From positions 1-48,305 of the forward strand of contig JAQUXR010000018.1 of NCBI GenBank assembly GCA_028692275.1: 48,305 nt of DNA, read 5' to 3'. Of this stretch, positions 40,036 through 48,298 are shown piece by piece. This stretch comes from Frisingicoccus sp009929615. Its GTDB lineage: Bacteria > Bacillota > Clostridia > Lachnospirales > Lachnospiraceae. Numbering within the stretch: the first letter of the stretch is position 1; the number at the start of each line of letters is the position of its first letter. The translations under genes were made by a program, and so were the position numbers. Under the pieces are notes generated by a model. The model worked only from the letters and a program-made list of their open reading frames with translations. It was not told the origin of the DNA and did no database searches.

Positions 40036-43000
40036 GTGTCTAAAAAACTTAAGAAAAAATCAATTATCATGATTGGAATTGAAATTGTCTGCCTTGTCCT
40101 TTTGGGTGTTCTGCTGACGGTTATGCAGACGAATCTAGCAGTGAAGGACCAGCAGAGAGATACGCAGGAGAAGATGAGCCAGATGGGCGCTCTGATTGCG
40201 GATGCAGATGAAGAAGCACAGCAGACAACAGAATCCTTTGATGAGTTCTATAAGTCAAAGGCAGCCAGTATGGCATATGCAGCAATTCAGGGTGCAGATT
40301 TTGAATATACAGATGCAAAACTGGGTGAATATAAAGAGCTTTTAAATGTAAACAATGTACTTATTCTGGATAATCAGGGAAATGTTGTTGCAGCAGCTCA
40401 GGATTCACCGGCAGATTTTACATATAGCAGATTTAATCAGCTGCGGACCGTGTTTAAGACGAAACAGCTTTCCCAGCCTTTTGAAGTAAAGACAGGGGGC
40501 CAGTGTTATCGTTATTACGGAGCAATTATTGACAGCCAGCATATGGCTGTTATTGAACAGAGTCCGGAGGAACTGAATCTGCTTTTGAATGATATTTCCA
40601 CATGGAAAGGCATTCTTGGTAATATCAGTGTCGGATTGGACGGATATGCATTTGCTGTTTCTGAATACGACTATACCTTCCTTTATCATCCGGATGAGGC
40701 TATGATTGGCCAGGATGCATTAGACAAAGGCGTAGCTGTAGAAGATTTAGAAGATGGTAAATTCGTCTGGATGACCATTAATGGCGAGCGTATGTACTGC
40801 GGCATAACCAAAGCAGAGGATGCCTATATTGTATTCGCCGTTTTAGAATCAGAGATTATCGCATCACGTAATGTGACCGTAGCAATTATCCTCTTTGTAT
40901 TCTTTGCGGTTATGACATTGGTTATTGCCTATGCTATTTTTATAATGATTGATGAAGAACGCAATGGTGGTTCAGAAGGTTCCTACACATCCCATGGCAG
41001 ATTCTTTTATAATAAAATGATTGGTCGTAAGATTATGACCATATCAGCGGTGGGGTTAATTGGTATTCTGATTATTTCCCTCTATATGCAGACCTTATTT
41101 GCTCTGTCCCGTCAGTCGATGAGTAATAGCCAGCGGGTGGCAGAGGTGCAGCAGACGATTGATGTATATGCTGAGGACGTTGCCTTGATTACAGAGCAGT
41201 ATAATACCCGGTATTTAAATAAATGCCGCTTTGCAGCCCATGTGCTCAGCGCAAAACCGGAACTTAGAAATAAAACGGACTTAGCAGAACTCAGCAAGAT
41301 TCTGGAGATTCATTCCATCAATGTTTTTGATTCAACAGGTTTGGAGATTGCATCAAATACACCACATAGAAATTTCCGTATCAGTAATAATCCTGAGGAC
41401 CAGTCCTATGAGTTTAATATCATGCTGAATGGTGCCGAATATTTTATTCAGGAGGCCCAGCCGGATGATGCTTCAGGTGAATATTATCAGTATATAGCAG
41501 TTGCACTGATTGACGCAGAAGATAATGCGGATGGCTTTGTCCAGCTCGGAATATTGCCGATACGTCTTGAAAATCTTTTGAAAAATACAAATATTGAATC
41601 CGCACTGGATGGTGTCAGTGTTGGTGTTAACGGATTTGCTTTTGCGGTAAATAAAGAAGACCAGACCTTTGCCTATTATCCGGATGAGAGAATGCAGGGT
41701 AAAAAAGTATTGGACTATGGTATGGATGAGAATGAACTTCATGATGGATATAATGACTATATAACCATTGACGGAGAAACTTACTATACATCCTCCCTTG
41801 AGTCTGAACATTATTATATTTATGTGGCTGTTCCGGAAGGTGAGATGTCCGGTGCACAGTTGCCAATAACCATGATGGCTGTTGGTGTCAGCTTCCTGTG
41901 TCTGCTTATTGTTTGCTGTTTATTGATGTTCAGCCGGAAGCCGGATGCCACAGAAACAGCGGAAAATGATGGTTCAAATGATGAACGAATGATAGATGTC
42001 CGCATGCCGGATGGAAGTGTGAAGAAAACAGAATCTGCTGCAAGCCGCTGGGACAATATTTCTATCGGATGGGGAGAAAAAACACCGGAGCAGAAGTTCT
42101 TTACAGTATTAAAAGGTATTTTTGCAGTCATGGCAGTGATTATCTGCCTGTCGGTTGTATTCAGCCAGCAGTTTTTCGACCAGAGTTCCATTTTCTTATA
42201 TGTTATCAGTGGAAAGTGGGAGCGTGGATTTAATATCTTTGCGATTACAAGCTGTGTTATGATTATCTGCGTTGCCAGTGTTGTGACAATGATTGTAAGA
42301 AAGATCCTTCAATTGCTGGCAAATACTTTTGGAGCACGAGGCGAAACCGTCTGCCGTCTGCTCAGCAGTTTTGTCAAATATATTTCTGTTATTGCAATCA
42401 TGTATTACTGTTTCGCACTCTTTGGAGTAGATACAGCGACCTTACTTGCATCTGCCGGAATCTTATCACTGGTTATCGGCCTTGGTGCCAAGAGTCTGGT
42501 TTCTGATATTATCGCCGGATTGTTCATTATATTTGAAGGTGAATTCCGTGTTGGAGATATTGTTACAGTTGGTGACTGGCGGGGAACGGTTGTAGAAATC
42601 GGTGTCCGTACAACGAAGATTGAAGATGGCAGCAAGAATATTAAGATTATCAATAACAGCAATGTCAGCGGTGTTATAAATATGACACGAAAACATTCCT
42701 TTGCTATGTGTGATGTGGGCATTGAATATGGAGAATCTCTTGAACGTGTAGAAAATATTCTTCGAGAAGAATTTCCGAATATCCGCAGACATTTACCGGC
42801 TATCCAGGATGGTCCTTTCTACAAGGGTGTTGTTTCCCTTGGCGATAACAGTGTTAATATTCGTATTATGGTTCAATGTGCCGAGGGTGACAGATTCCAG
42901 CTTCTCCGCGATTTGAATCGTGAAATGAAACTTATCTTTGATAAACATGATATTAATATTCCATTCCCACAGGTTGTGCTGAATCAGCCACCGGAATTCA

Positions 43001-43098
43001 AGGAATCAACAGCATGGGAACGTCGGAAGGCAGAAGAATTTAACACGGAGCAAAAGGAAAAGACCAAAGACTTACAGGATGAAACAGGTCAGGTCTAG
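40036..43098 (+). CDS. Mechanosensitive MscS-type channel with tandem extracytoplasmic Cache-like sensors
   Basis: A 1020-residue membrane protein. It begins with two similar units, each a membrane helix, an extracytoplasmic Cache-like domain and a second membrane helix (helices about 12-33, 279-304, 331-355 and 609-632). The units share SVGLDGYAFAV versus SVGVNGFAFAV and YHPDE versus YYPDE, so the half was duplicated. A linker leads to three further helices and the MscS channel core (pore helix IGLGAKSLVSDIIAGLFIIFEGEF near 815-840, then VGDIVTVGDWRGTVVEIG, the standard beta-domain entry) and a charged tail. The GTG at 40036 with AGGGGGGA fits better than ATG at 40015. Known family members open on tension; the sensors suggest additional ligand control, which is inference. 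Confidence 0.92.
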   Translation: MSKKLKKKSIIMIGIEIVCLVLLGVLLTVMQTNLAVKDQQRDTQEKMSQMGALIADADEEAQQTTESFDEFYKSKAASMAYAAIQGADFEYTDAKLGEYKELLNVNNVLILDNQGNVVAAAQDSPADFTYSRFNQLRTVFKTKQLSQPFEVKTGGQCYRYYGAIIDSQHMAVIEQSPEELNLLLNDISTWKGILGNISVGLDGYAFAVSEYDYTFLYHPDEAMIGQDALDKGVAVEDLEDGKFVWMTINGERMYCGITKAEDAYIVFAVLESEIIASRNVTVAIILFVFFAVMTLVIAYAIFIMIDEERNGGSEGSYTSHGRFFYNKMIGRKIMTISAVGLIGILIISLYMQTLFALSRQSMSNSQRVAEVQQTIDVYAEDVALITEQYNTRYLNKCRFAAHVLSAKPELRNKTDLAELSKILEIHSINVFDSTGLEIASNTPHRNFRISNNPEDQSYEFNIMLNGAEYFIQEAQPDDASGEYYQYIAVALIDAEDNADGFVQLGILPIRLENLLKNTNIESALDGVSVGVNGFAFAVNKEDQTFAYYPDERMQGKKVLDYGMDENELHDGYNDYITIDGETYYTSSLESEHYYIYVAVPEGEMSGAQLPITMMAVGVSFLCLLIVCCLLMFSRKPDATETAENDGSNDERMIDVRMPDGSVKKTESAASRWDNISIGWGEKTPEQKFFTVLKGIFAVMAVIICLSVVFSQQFFDQSSIFLYVISGKWERGFNIFAITSCVMIICVASVVTMIVRKILQLLANTFGARGETVCRLLSSFVKYISVIAIMYYCFALFGVDTATLLASAGILSLVIGLGAKSLVSDIIAGLFIIFEGEFRVGDIVTVGDWRGTVVEIGVRTTKIEDGSKNIKIINNSNVSGVINMTRKHSFAMCDVGIEYGESLERVENILREEFPNIRRHLPAIQDGPFYKGVVSLGDNSVNIRIMVQCAEGDRFQLLRDLNREMKLIFDKHDINIPFPQVVLNQPPEFKESTAWERRKAEEFNTEQKEKTKDLQDETGQV

Positions 43099-43112
43099 TT
43101 GAGGATGAGCCT

Positions 43113-43946
43113 ATGAAGAATATACGTATTATGGCCTTTCAGACCAGCGTCTGGGAGAGCAAAGAAAAGAACTTAACTCAGATGGAAGAGCTCATGGAGA
43201 AGGCATCGCTGGAAGCGGTTGATTTAGTGACTTTTCCGGAAATGTTCTGTTGCCCCTATGTGACGTCCTGTTTTCCTGACTATGCCGAAAAGGAAGGCGG
43301 AGAAACCTGGCAGAGATGCAGTGCCCTTGCCAGAAAACATGGCGTTTATCTGTCGGCAGGGACGGTGCCCGAACTGGGAGAAGATGGTCATATTTATAAT
43401 ACGGCTTATGTTTTTGATCGCCAGGGTAAACAGATTGCAAAGCATCGAAAGATGCACCTTTTTGATATCAATGTGAAGGATGGACAGTACTTCAGAGAGT
43501 CGGATACACTGGCTGCAGGTGATGAAATCACTGTTTTTGAAACAGAGTTTGGTAAAATCGGTCTGTGCATCTGTTATGATTTACGATTTCCTGAACTGGC
43601 CCGCCTTATGGTGGATGCCGGAGCAGAACTTATCATTGTGCCGGCGGCCTTCAATATGACAACAGGCCCTGCACACTGGGAACTTTTATTCCGGTCCCGG
43701 GCAGTGGATAACCAGGTTTATATTATTGGTACAGCACCGGCCCGTGATATGGCGGCAGAATACCATTCCTGGGGACACAGTCTGGTAGTAGACCCGTGGG
43801 GAAGAATCGTATCCCAGCTGGAAGAAAAGGAAGGCCGGCTTCGATGTGAACTGGACATGGAGAAGGAAATAGGAATACGTGAACAGCTTCCATTGCTGAA
43901 ACACCGGAGAAAAGACTTGTATGAGATAAAGAAAAAAGACCACTAA
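43113..43946 (+). CDS. Carbon-nitrogen hydrolase (nitrilase superfamily amidase)
   Basis: A 277-residue nitrilase-fold amidase. The catalytic triad is visible: Glu43 in FPEMF, Lys113 in HRKMHLFD and Cys154 in CICYDLRFPE. The overall pattern, especially KMHLFDIN and GLCICYDLRFPEL, fits omega-amidase (2-oxoglutaramate or 2-oxosuccinamate hydrolase) or Nit2-like enzymes. It starts 14 nt after the MscS channel gene and so belongs to that unit. It should act in the cytoplasm on an amide that the channel system may relate to, for example a deaminated amino acid, but this is inference. Confidence 0.92.
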   Translation: MKNIRIMAFQTSVWESKEKNLTQMEELMEKASLEAVDLVTFPEMFCCPYVTSCFPDYAEKEGGETWQRCSALARKHGVYLSAGTVPELGEDGHIYNTAYVFDRQGKQIAKHRKMHLFDINVKDGQYFRESDTLAAGDEITVFETEFGKIGLCICYDLRFPELARLMVDAGAELIIVPAAFNMTTGPAHWELLFRSRAVDNQVYIIGTAPARDMAAEYHSWGHSLVVDPWGRIVSQLEEKEGRLRCELDMEKEIGIREQLPLLKHRRKDLYEIKKKDH

Positions 43947-43961
43947 GTTTGTTTAGTGGTC
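43938..43961 (-). terminator. Terminator in the overlap of convergent genes
   Basis: GACCACTAA (43938-43946) pairs with TTAGTGGTC (43953-43961). On the minus strand it is followed by TTTTTT. The stop codons of both convergent genes lie in or at this stem. Confidence 0.75.
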
Positions 43962-44977
43962 CGAAGATGAACAGCCATGCAGATAAAAAAGCTGATAATC
44001 AGGAAAAGATATAAACTGATTCCCCGGCTTAACAGCATGGCTGTTTTTATGTTTTCCGGTCCGAAGATATCTTTAAAGGCTGTAAGAAAACCGTATTCAG
44101 CGGCTCCGACAGCTCCAGGGGTAGGGATAGCTGAAGCGGAGATGGTCAGAATAGACTGGCGGGTAATCAGTTCGCCGGCCATGTGTCCCTGAAGGCCCAT
44201 AGCTTTATAAACGCAATAGGGAACGAGAGAAAGAGCACTGAGCTGAATGAGGGATGTAGCCAGTACACGGAAAAAAAGGCGGGGCTCTTGGCGAATCATA
44301 CACCCACTTTGTTGATACTGAGACAGCCCTTTTAATGCCTGATTCCAAGTACTTTCCGGAGATTTTACAAGATGAAGGCGGGTACCTAGATGAATAAAAA
44401 AGTGAAAAATATTTTTTAATGCATTTTCGGAATATACAAGTAAGGCGAAAGTGAAAGCGGCGAAGCCGTTGACGATAAGGCCAAAGGGCAGGAGTATACG
44501 CAGCTGCCCGGCGGCAGCGAGGGCGGTTCCGGGATGAAATAAAGACATACAGCCAGCCAGGAGCAGCATGGAAATCTGATAAACCATAACAATAAATAAG
44601 ATAATTAATGAAGAATCGGCCAGAGAAATCTGGTCTTTTTTCATGTAATACATCTGTGCCGGCTGACCACCACTGGCAGAGGGGGTGATGGAACTAAAAT
44701 AAAATCCGATAAAGGCATATTGTTCACAGCGGGGTATGGTCAAGGGTCGCCCGATGGTTTTTGAGATGCTATGGATATTTAAAGCTTCGCAGGTGACAAA
44801 AAGGAACATGCAGCCAAGGCCGCCTGTCAGCCAGAAAATATTGGCATGTTTCAGAGCCAAAAGAAAATGTTCCAGGTCATTTCCGCGAAGAATAACGGCG
44901 AAAGTTATCGCCGTTAAGAGGAGAAGGATGATTATATTACGCCCATAAGAGGTTCTTTTTTCGTTGCGGGATGTCAT
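43943..44977 (-). CDS. Flippase-like membrane protein (lysylphosphatidylglycerol synthase TM/UPF0104 family)
   Basis: A 344-residue protein with about eight membrane helices of the AglD/MprF N-terminal (LPG synthase transmembrane) family. Seen: GFYFSSITPSASGGQPAQMYYMKK, the strongest family motif, and ASAIPTPGAVGAAEYGF near the C-terminus. Such proteins flip lipid-linked sugars or aminoacyl lipids across the membrane. Its start overlaps the deacetylase gene by about 40 nt. ATG at 44977 is favoured by GGAG spacing; 44983 is an alternative. Ends within four bases of the convergent nitrilase gene. Confidence 0.87.
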   Translation of the reverse strand: MTSRNEKRTSYGRNIIILLLLTAITFAVILRGNDLEHFLLALKHANIFWLTGGLGCMFLFVTCEALNIHSISKTIGRPLTIPRCEQYAFIGFYFSSITPSASGGQPAQMYYMKKDQISLADSSLIILFIVMVYQISMLLLAGCMSLFHPGTALAAAGQLRILLPFGLIVNGFAAFTFALLVYSENALKNIFHFFIHLGTRLHLVKSPESTWNQALKGLSQYQQSGCMIRQEPRLFFRVLATSLIQLSALSLVPYCVYKAMGLQGHMAGELITRQSILTISASAIPTPGAVGAAEYGFLTAFKDIFGPENIKTAMLLSRGISLYLFLIISFFICMAVHLRTTKQT

Positions 44978-45581
44978 GGGCATTCACTCCTTCGATATAT
45001 TGGTCTAAGGTGATAAAGTGATAACCCTGAGATTTGAGCCAGGGAATAATGTAAATAAGGGATTCTATCATTTTCATGGGAGCTCCTTTGGCCCCACCGG
45101 TGTCTTCGCCGGCATCATGAAGACATAGGACGGCTCCGTCAAAAACCCGTGTCTTGATTTTTTCCACGATAGATGTTGCAGAAGCCTGAGCTTCCCAATC
45201 CTGTGCCATAACATCCCAGAGGACCTGGGTCAGACCGTATTTGCGGACATATTTTCCGGTTAGAGGGGTATTGATACCCCAGGGTGGACGAAAGTAGTGC
45301 AAAGGTTCGCCAGTAAGATTTTTGTGGAGCGCTGCGCAGGCGGCAAAGTCATCGTGAATATAGGAAGGTGATGAAAGCAGAAGATTTTTATGAGTCATGG
45401 TATGACTGCCAATGGTATGCCCTTCGTCTATCATTCTGCGGATAAGGTCAGGGTGTGCCTTTGCATGATTTCCAACAACGAAAAAGGCGGCAGGAATATT
45501 TTCATATCTTAGTAAATCCAGAAGGACCGGTGTATAGCGACTATCCGGACCATCATCAAAAGTTAAAACTATATCTTTCAT
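44937..45581 (-). CDS. Polysaccharide deacetylase (NodB homology domain)
   Basis: A 214-residue NodB-type deacetylase. The active-site motifs are TFDDGPD with Asp9/Asp10, SHTMTHKN with His60 and His64 as metal ligands, RPPWG near 98-102, and LCLHDAGED with the last catalytic His. No signal peptide or membrane helix is present, so it is probably cytoplasmic, unlike peptidoglycan deacetylases, and may deacetylate a lipid-linked sugar inside the cell. It overlaps the glycosyltransferase gene by 26 nt and the flippase gene by about 40 nt. Confidence 0.92.
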   Translation of the reverse strand: MKDIVLTFDDGPDSRYTPVLLDLLRYENIPAAFFVVGNHAKAHPDLIRRMIDEGHTIGSHTMTHKNLLLSSPSYIHDDFAACAALHKNLTGEPLHYFRPPWGINTPLTGKYVRKYGLTQVLWDVMAQDWEAQASATSIVEKIKTRVFDGAVLCLHDAGEDTGGAKGAPMKMIESLIYIIPWLKSQGYHFITLDQYIEGVNAHDIPQRKKNLLWA

Positions 45582-46680
45582 GGGGCAGAGTTCCTCCTAA
45601 CATATAAGTATGGGTGACGGCATGAATGACCGTATTTAATGGACAGGCTTCCAATTGTTCTTTCATAAAACGCATATGGCTTTTGCAATATTCAATCCGG
45701 GCAGGATTATTTATAAAGCGGGCGATATCCATAACGGTCTGATAGTCATCGAAAATCATTAATTGTTCACCAATATGGTGACGTACAATAAAATCAGCAT
45801 TGTATTTTTCCTGATGAAGTTTTGGATTCAGGGCAATAATAGGCGTTTCAGAGTGAATGGCCTCAAAAGTGGTTATGCCACCGGGTTTGGTGACAATCAA
45901 ATCCGCTTCATGAAGATAGGTATCCATATTGTCAACATAGCCAAGGACCTGAATATTGTCAAAGCGGCCCTGAAGTTTTTGACGGAGTTTCTGGTTATTT
46001 CCTGTAATTACGGTAATATCTGCAGGGACAGAAGCGTTGAGTAATTTATAGAAATCAAGGTTTTTTGGCAGGATGCCAAGGCCGCCGCCGGCAAGAAGAA
46101 GTTTTGGACGGCTTTTTGTCTTCGAAGCAGATGCTTTGAATTTATCGCGGACGGGAATTCCGGTTATAAAAATCTGTTCTTCGGAGACACCTTTTTGAAT
46201 CAGAAATTCCCGGACTTCTTCGGAACCGGCAGCATAGGCATTGGTATGGCGGTTAATCCATTCGGAATGTCCTGTAATATCGGTAATGCAGGTGATTAAT
46301 GGAATCCGGCAGCCACTTATAGCTTTATAGTAAGATACCGCTTTGGAGCAGTAGGCCAGAACAGAAATAATTAAATCCGGCTGTTTTTCACGAATTAAAC
46401 GGGACATCCGGAGAGAGCAGGCCAATGCCTGTTCAGGCTTTCTGTCTGTATGGCTGTTTTCAAGCTGTATATAGCGTCTGTTATAGAAAAATGTATTGCG
46501 GCGGATTAAAGATGTATAGCTGCCGTAAATATATCTGGCACAATGGGGTGTCAGATATTCAATCCAGTCGATAATTTCTATATCATGAGCTTCTTCGCTC
46601 TTTGTCAGTTCTTCTTTAATGGCTAGGGCTGCTTTCATATGCCCCATACCAAATTTTCCTGTTAAAATTAAAATTTTCAT
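45556..46680 (-). CDS. Glycosyltransferase, MGDG-synthase/UgtP type (GT28)
   Basis: A 374-residue glycosyltransferase of the MGDG synthase/UgtP family. Seen: MKILILTGKFGMGHMKAA, a loop at the start; YSYADLIISVLAYCSKAV-like stretch; LLLAGGGLGIL; and the donor-binding block VTKPGGITTFEAIHSETPIIALN near 270-295. Such enzymes add glucose or galactose to diacylglycerol to make glycolipids. The GT, deacetylase and flippase genes overlap, so they are probably one glycolipid-making and moving unit. Ribosome site AAAGGGG. Confidence 0.9.
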   Translation of the reverse strand: MKILILTGKFGMGHMKAALAIKEELTKSEEAHDIEIIDWIEYLTPHCARYIYGSYTSLIRRNTFFYNRRYIQLENSHTDRKPEQALACSLRMSRLIREKQPDLIISVLAYCSKAVSYYKAISGCRIPLITCITDITGHSEWINRHTNAYAAGSEEVREFLIQKGVSEEQIFITGIPVRDKFKASASKTKSRPKLLLAGGGLGILPKNLDFYKLLNASVPADITVITGNNQKLRQKLQGRFDNIQVLGYVDNMDTYLHEADLIVTKPGGITTFEAIHSETPIIALNPKLHQEKYNADFIVRHHIGEQLMIFDDYQTVMDIARFINNPARIEYCKSHMRFMKEQLEACPLNTVIHAVTHTYMLGGTLPHERYSFNF

Positions 46681-46705
46681 AAGTCATTTCCCCTTTACTA
46701 TTTTT

Positions 46706-46711
46706 ATTATA
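46706..46711 (-). promoter_or_regulatory. -10 element of the glycolipid operon
   Basis: Minus-strand TATAAT, about 26 nt before the glycosyltransferase start; a -35 is not convincing. Confidence 0.45.
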
Positions 46712-46794
46712 TCGAAGAGAACTGAGGATTGACTGACATGAATCTTACATCTTAGCAGTAGGGTTTCTTACATTTTTCTTATCATGGAGGGTAA

Positions 46795-46826
46795 AAGAAA
46801 AAGCCTCTCTGTTTCCAGAGAAGCTT
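46795..46826 (-). terminator. Rho-independent terminator of the HD and DUF6472 genes
   Basis: On the minus strand AAGCTTCTCTG pairs with CAGAGAGGCTT around a GAAA loop, followed by a T-run. Confidence 0.85.
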
Positions 46827-46837
46827 AAAAAATTTCG

Positions 46838-47029
46838 CTATAATTGTTTTTTTACAATGGCATATTCATTGTCATATTGGTAATAAGGACAGCTATAGTG
46901 CGAGTCGGTAAGCAGACGGGCGTATTCGTCCTCGTCCATATCCATGTCGCACATATAGGATTCATAATCTTCATCATATATATAATACAAACAGGTATCG
47001 CAATTGGATTGCTGTTGTTTTTTCTTCAT
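46838..47029 (-). CDS. DUF6472-like small cysteine protein
   Basis: A 63-residue protein with four cysteines in the pattern CDTC...MCDMDMDEDEYARLL...SCPYYQYDNEYAIVKKQ, which matches my recollection of the DUF6472 family, common in Lachnospiraceae. The CxxC pair and the later cysteines could bind zinc. The function is unknown. It is 24 nt downstream of the HD-hydrolase gene, in one unit, and is followed by a terminator. Confidence 0.8.
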   Translation of the reverse strand: MKKKQQQSNCDTCLYYIYDEDYESYMCDMDMDEDEYARLLTDSHYSCPYYQYDNEYAIVKKQL

Positions 47030-47053
47030 TTGTCATCCCCTCCGGGATGTATT

Positions 47054-47725
47054 TTAACAGATTTTATTACCGTTGGCAATGAGTTTGAAATTTAAACCAA
47101 GTAATTCGGATGCACGTTTGCACATGAGCATACGCTGCATGAAAATTTCAAAATAATCCATAATAGAGCAGATGTTTTCATCCAGCTCAATTTTTAATTT
47201 AGCTGTTTTTTCTGCGGCATTGATAGTGAGTCTTGAAGATACAGCCGCGTAGTTTACACGGTCATGTTTGTCAAAATTTGCTTTAATCGGATTGCGGACA
47301 CGATTTCGGCGAACATCACATTTGTCAGCAAGAATTAATGCGGCAGATACTGGATCGACAGCGGTACCGGTACGTTCGTCATGCTGGCCAATGGCACTGA
47401 CGAGTATGGCAATATCTTCGGATGGTACATTCCAACGATTCAGAAGGGTAAAGGCCATAATTGCTCCGCTGTGGGGATGGTCATGGCGATTGACACAGTT
47501 TCCGATATCGTGCATATATCCGGCAATTTTTGCGAGTTCAACTAAATGGGCATCATAACCCAGAGCCTGTAAAATTTTACCGGAAGTCTCAGCAACTTTG
47601 GTTGCATGTTTTTTGGAATGTTCGGTATAACCGAGAACGCCAAGGGTTGCATTGCCTTTTTCGATAAAGGCATTAACTACTTCGGATTCTTTGACCATTT
47701 TATAAGTTAGTTTTTCTTCATTCAT
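47054..47725 (-). CDS. HD-domain phosphohydrolase
   Basis: A 223-residue HD-superfamily metal-dependent phosphohydrolase. Seen: EHSKKHATKV, the His-Asp pair 72-73 in MHDIGN, HDHPHSG and GQHDER, which together give the metal ligands. Domains of this type hydrolyse nucleotides or cyclic dinucleotides; the substrate is not deducible. The ATG at 47725 has GGAGG about 10 nt ahead and is preferred over ATG at 47758. It is in one unit with the DUF6472 gene. Confidence 0.85.
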   Translation of the reverse strand: MNEEKLTYKMVKESEVVNAFIEKGNATLGVLGYTEHSKKHATKVAETSGKILQALGYDAHLVELAKIAGYMHDIGNCVNRHDHPHSGAIMAFTLLNRWNVPSEDIAILVSAIGQHDERTGTAVDPVSAALILADKCDVRRNRVRNPIKANFDKHDRVNYAAVSSRLTINAAEKTAKLKIELDENICSIMDYFEIFMQRMLMCKRASELLGLNFKLIANGNKIC

Positions 47726-47789
47726 TCTTCTTTTTTCCTCCGTTTTATAGGATAACATACAGGTCTGAAAAGTTGCTATGCAGAAGGGG

Positions 47790-48089
47790 TTAAAGTTTGG
47801 TAAAAAAGAGGTAAATTAAATAAGCAGGAAGACGTCCTGCTTCTCCATTGACGGAGAAAGCAAGGACGTCTTCTATTTGTACATTATAGAGAGTGGCAAG
47901 GACCACCAGGTTGTCAATGGTTGGGATACGTTTACCGGATTCCCAGTAACGGATACCGCGTTCCGATTCAAAAGAGAAAATCTCCTGAACATCAGAGATA
48001 CTCAAATGATGCTGCAGCCTTAACTGTTTAATTCGCCGGGCAGTTTCCTTGGAATCAATGGTTACATCAAAAGAATGAAAGTTTTGCAT
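47790..48089 (-). CDS. XRE-family regulator (helix-turn-helix)
   Basis: A 99-residue protein with an XRE/Cro-C1 helix-turn-helix: TARRIKQLRLQHHLSISDVQEIF, ERGIRYWESGKRIPTIDNLVVLATLYNV. The binding helices are in the middle, and the C-terminal 20 residues are hydrophobic (LPAYLIYLFFTKL), perhaps for dimers. The ATG at 48089 has GGAGGAGGAT upstream. Targets are unknown. A long hairpin lies in its coding sequence. Confidence 0.85.
   Translation of the reverse strand: MQNFHSFDVTIDSKETARRIKQLRLQHHLSISDVQEIFSFESERGIRYWESGKRIPTIDNLVVLATLYNVQIEDVLAFSVNGEAGRLPAYLIYLFFTKL
47828..47873. repeat. Long hairpin inside the XRE gene
   Basis: GAAGACGTCC (47828-47837) pairs with GGACGTCTTC (47864-47873); inward TGCT pairs with AGCA and CTCC with GGAG around a 6-nt loop, with two one-base bulges. 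About 19 pairs in total. On the coding strand it is followed by a second small stem and a T-rich run at the gene end. Confidence 0.75.
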
Positions 48090-48134
48090 GGTAAATCCTC
48101 CTCCGTAAAAAGAATTATTTCTGCGGGATTCTTT

Positions 48135-48163
48135 ATCATAAAACAATTTGTACAGGCTGTCAA
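48135..48163 (-). promoter_or_regulatory. Sigma-A promoter of the XRE gene
   Basis: On the minus strand: TTGACA (48158-48163), 17-nt spacer, TATGAT (48135-48140), a close match to consensus. Confidence 0.85.
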
Positions 48164-48215
48164 GCTGAATGGAACAGCGCAGGATAAACTTTTAAAGTTA
48201 CAAAGATATTAAATC

Positions 48216-48244
48216 GGAATGGGCTTTGCCCATTCCATTTTTTT
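48216..48244 (+). terminator. Plus-strand terminator-like hairpin in the right-edge leader
   Basis: GGAATGGGC (48216-48224) pairs with GCCCATTCC (48228-48236) around TTT, then ATTTTTTTG. No gene precedes it on this strand, so it could be an attenuator or the end of a small RNA. Confidence 0.7.
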
Positions 48245-48298
48245 GACACTTTTGTTATAATTGTTTTAGAACGAATATAGCAAAGGTGGAAAAGAATT

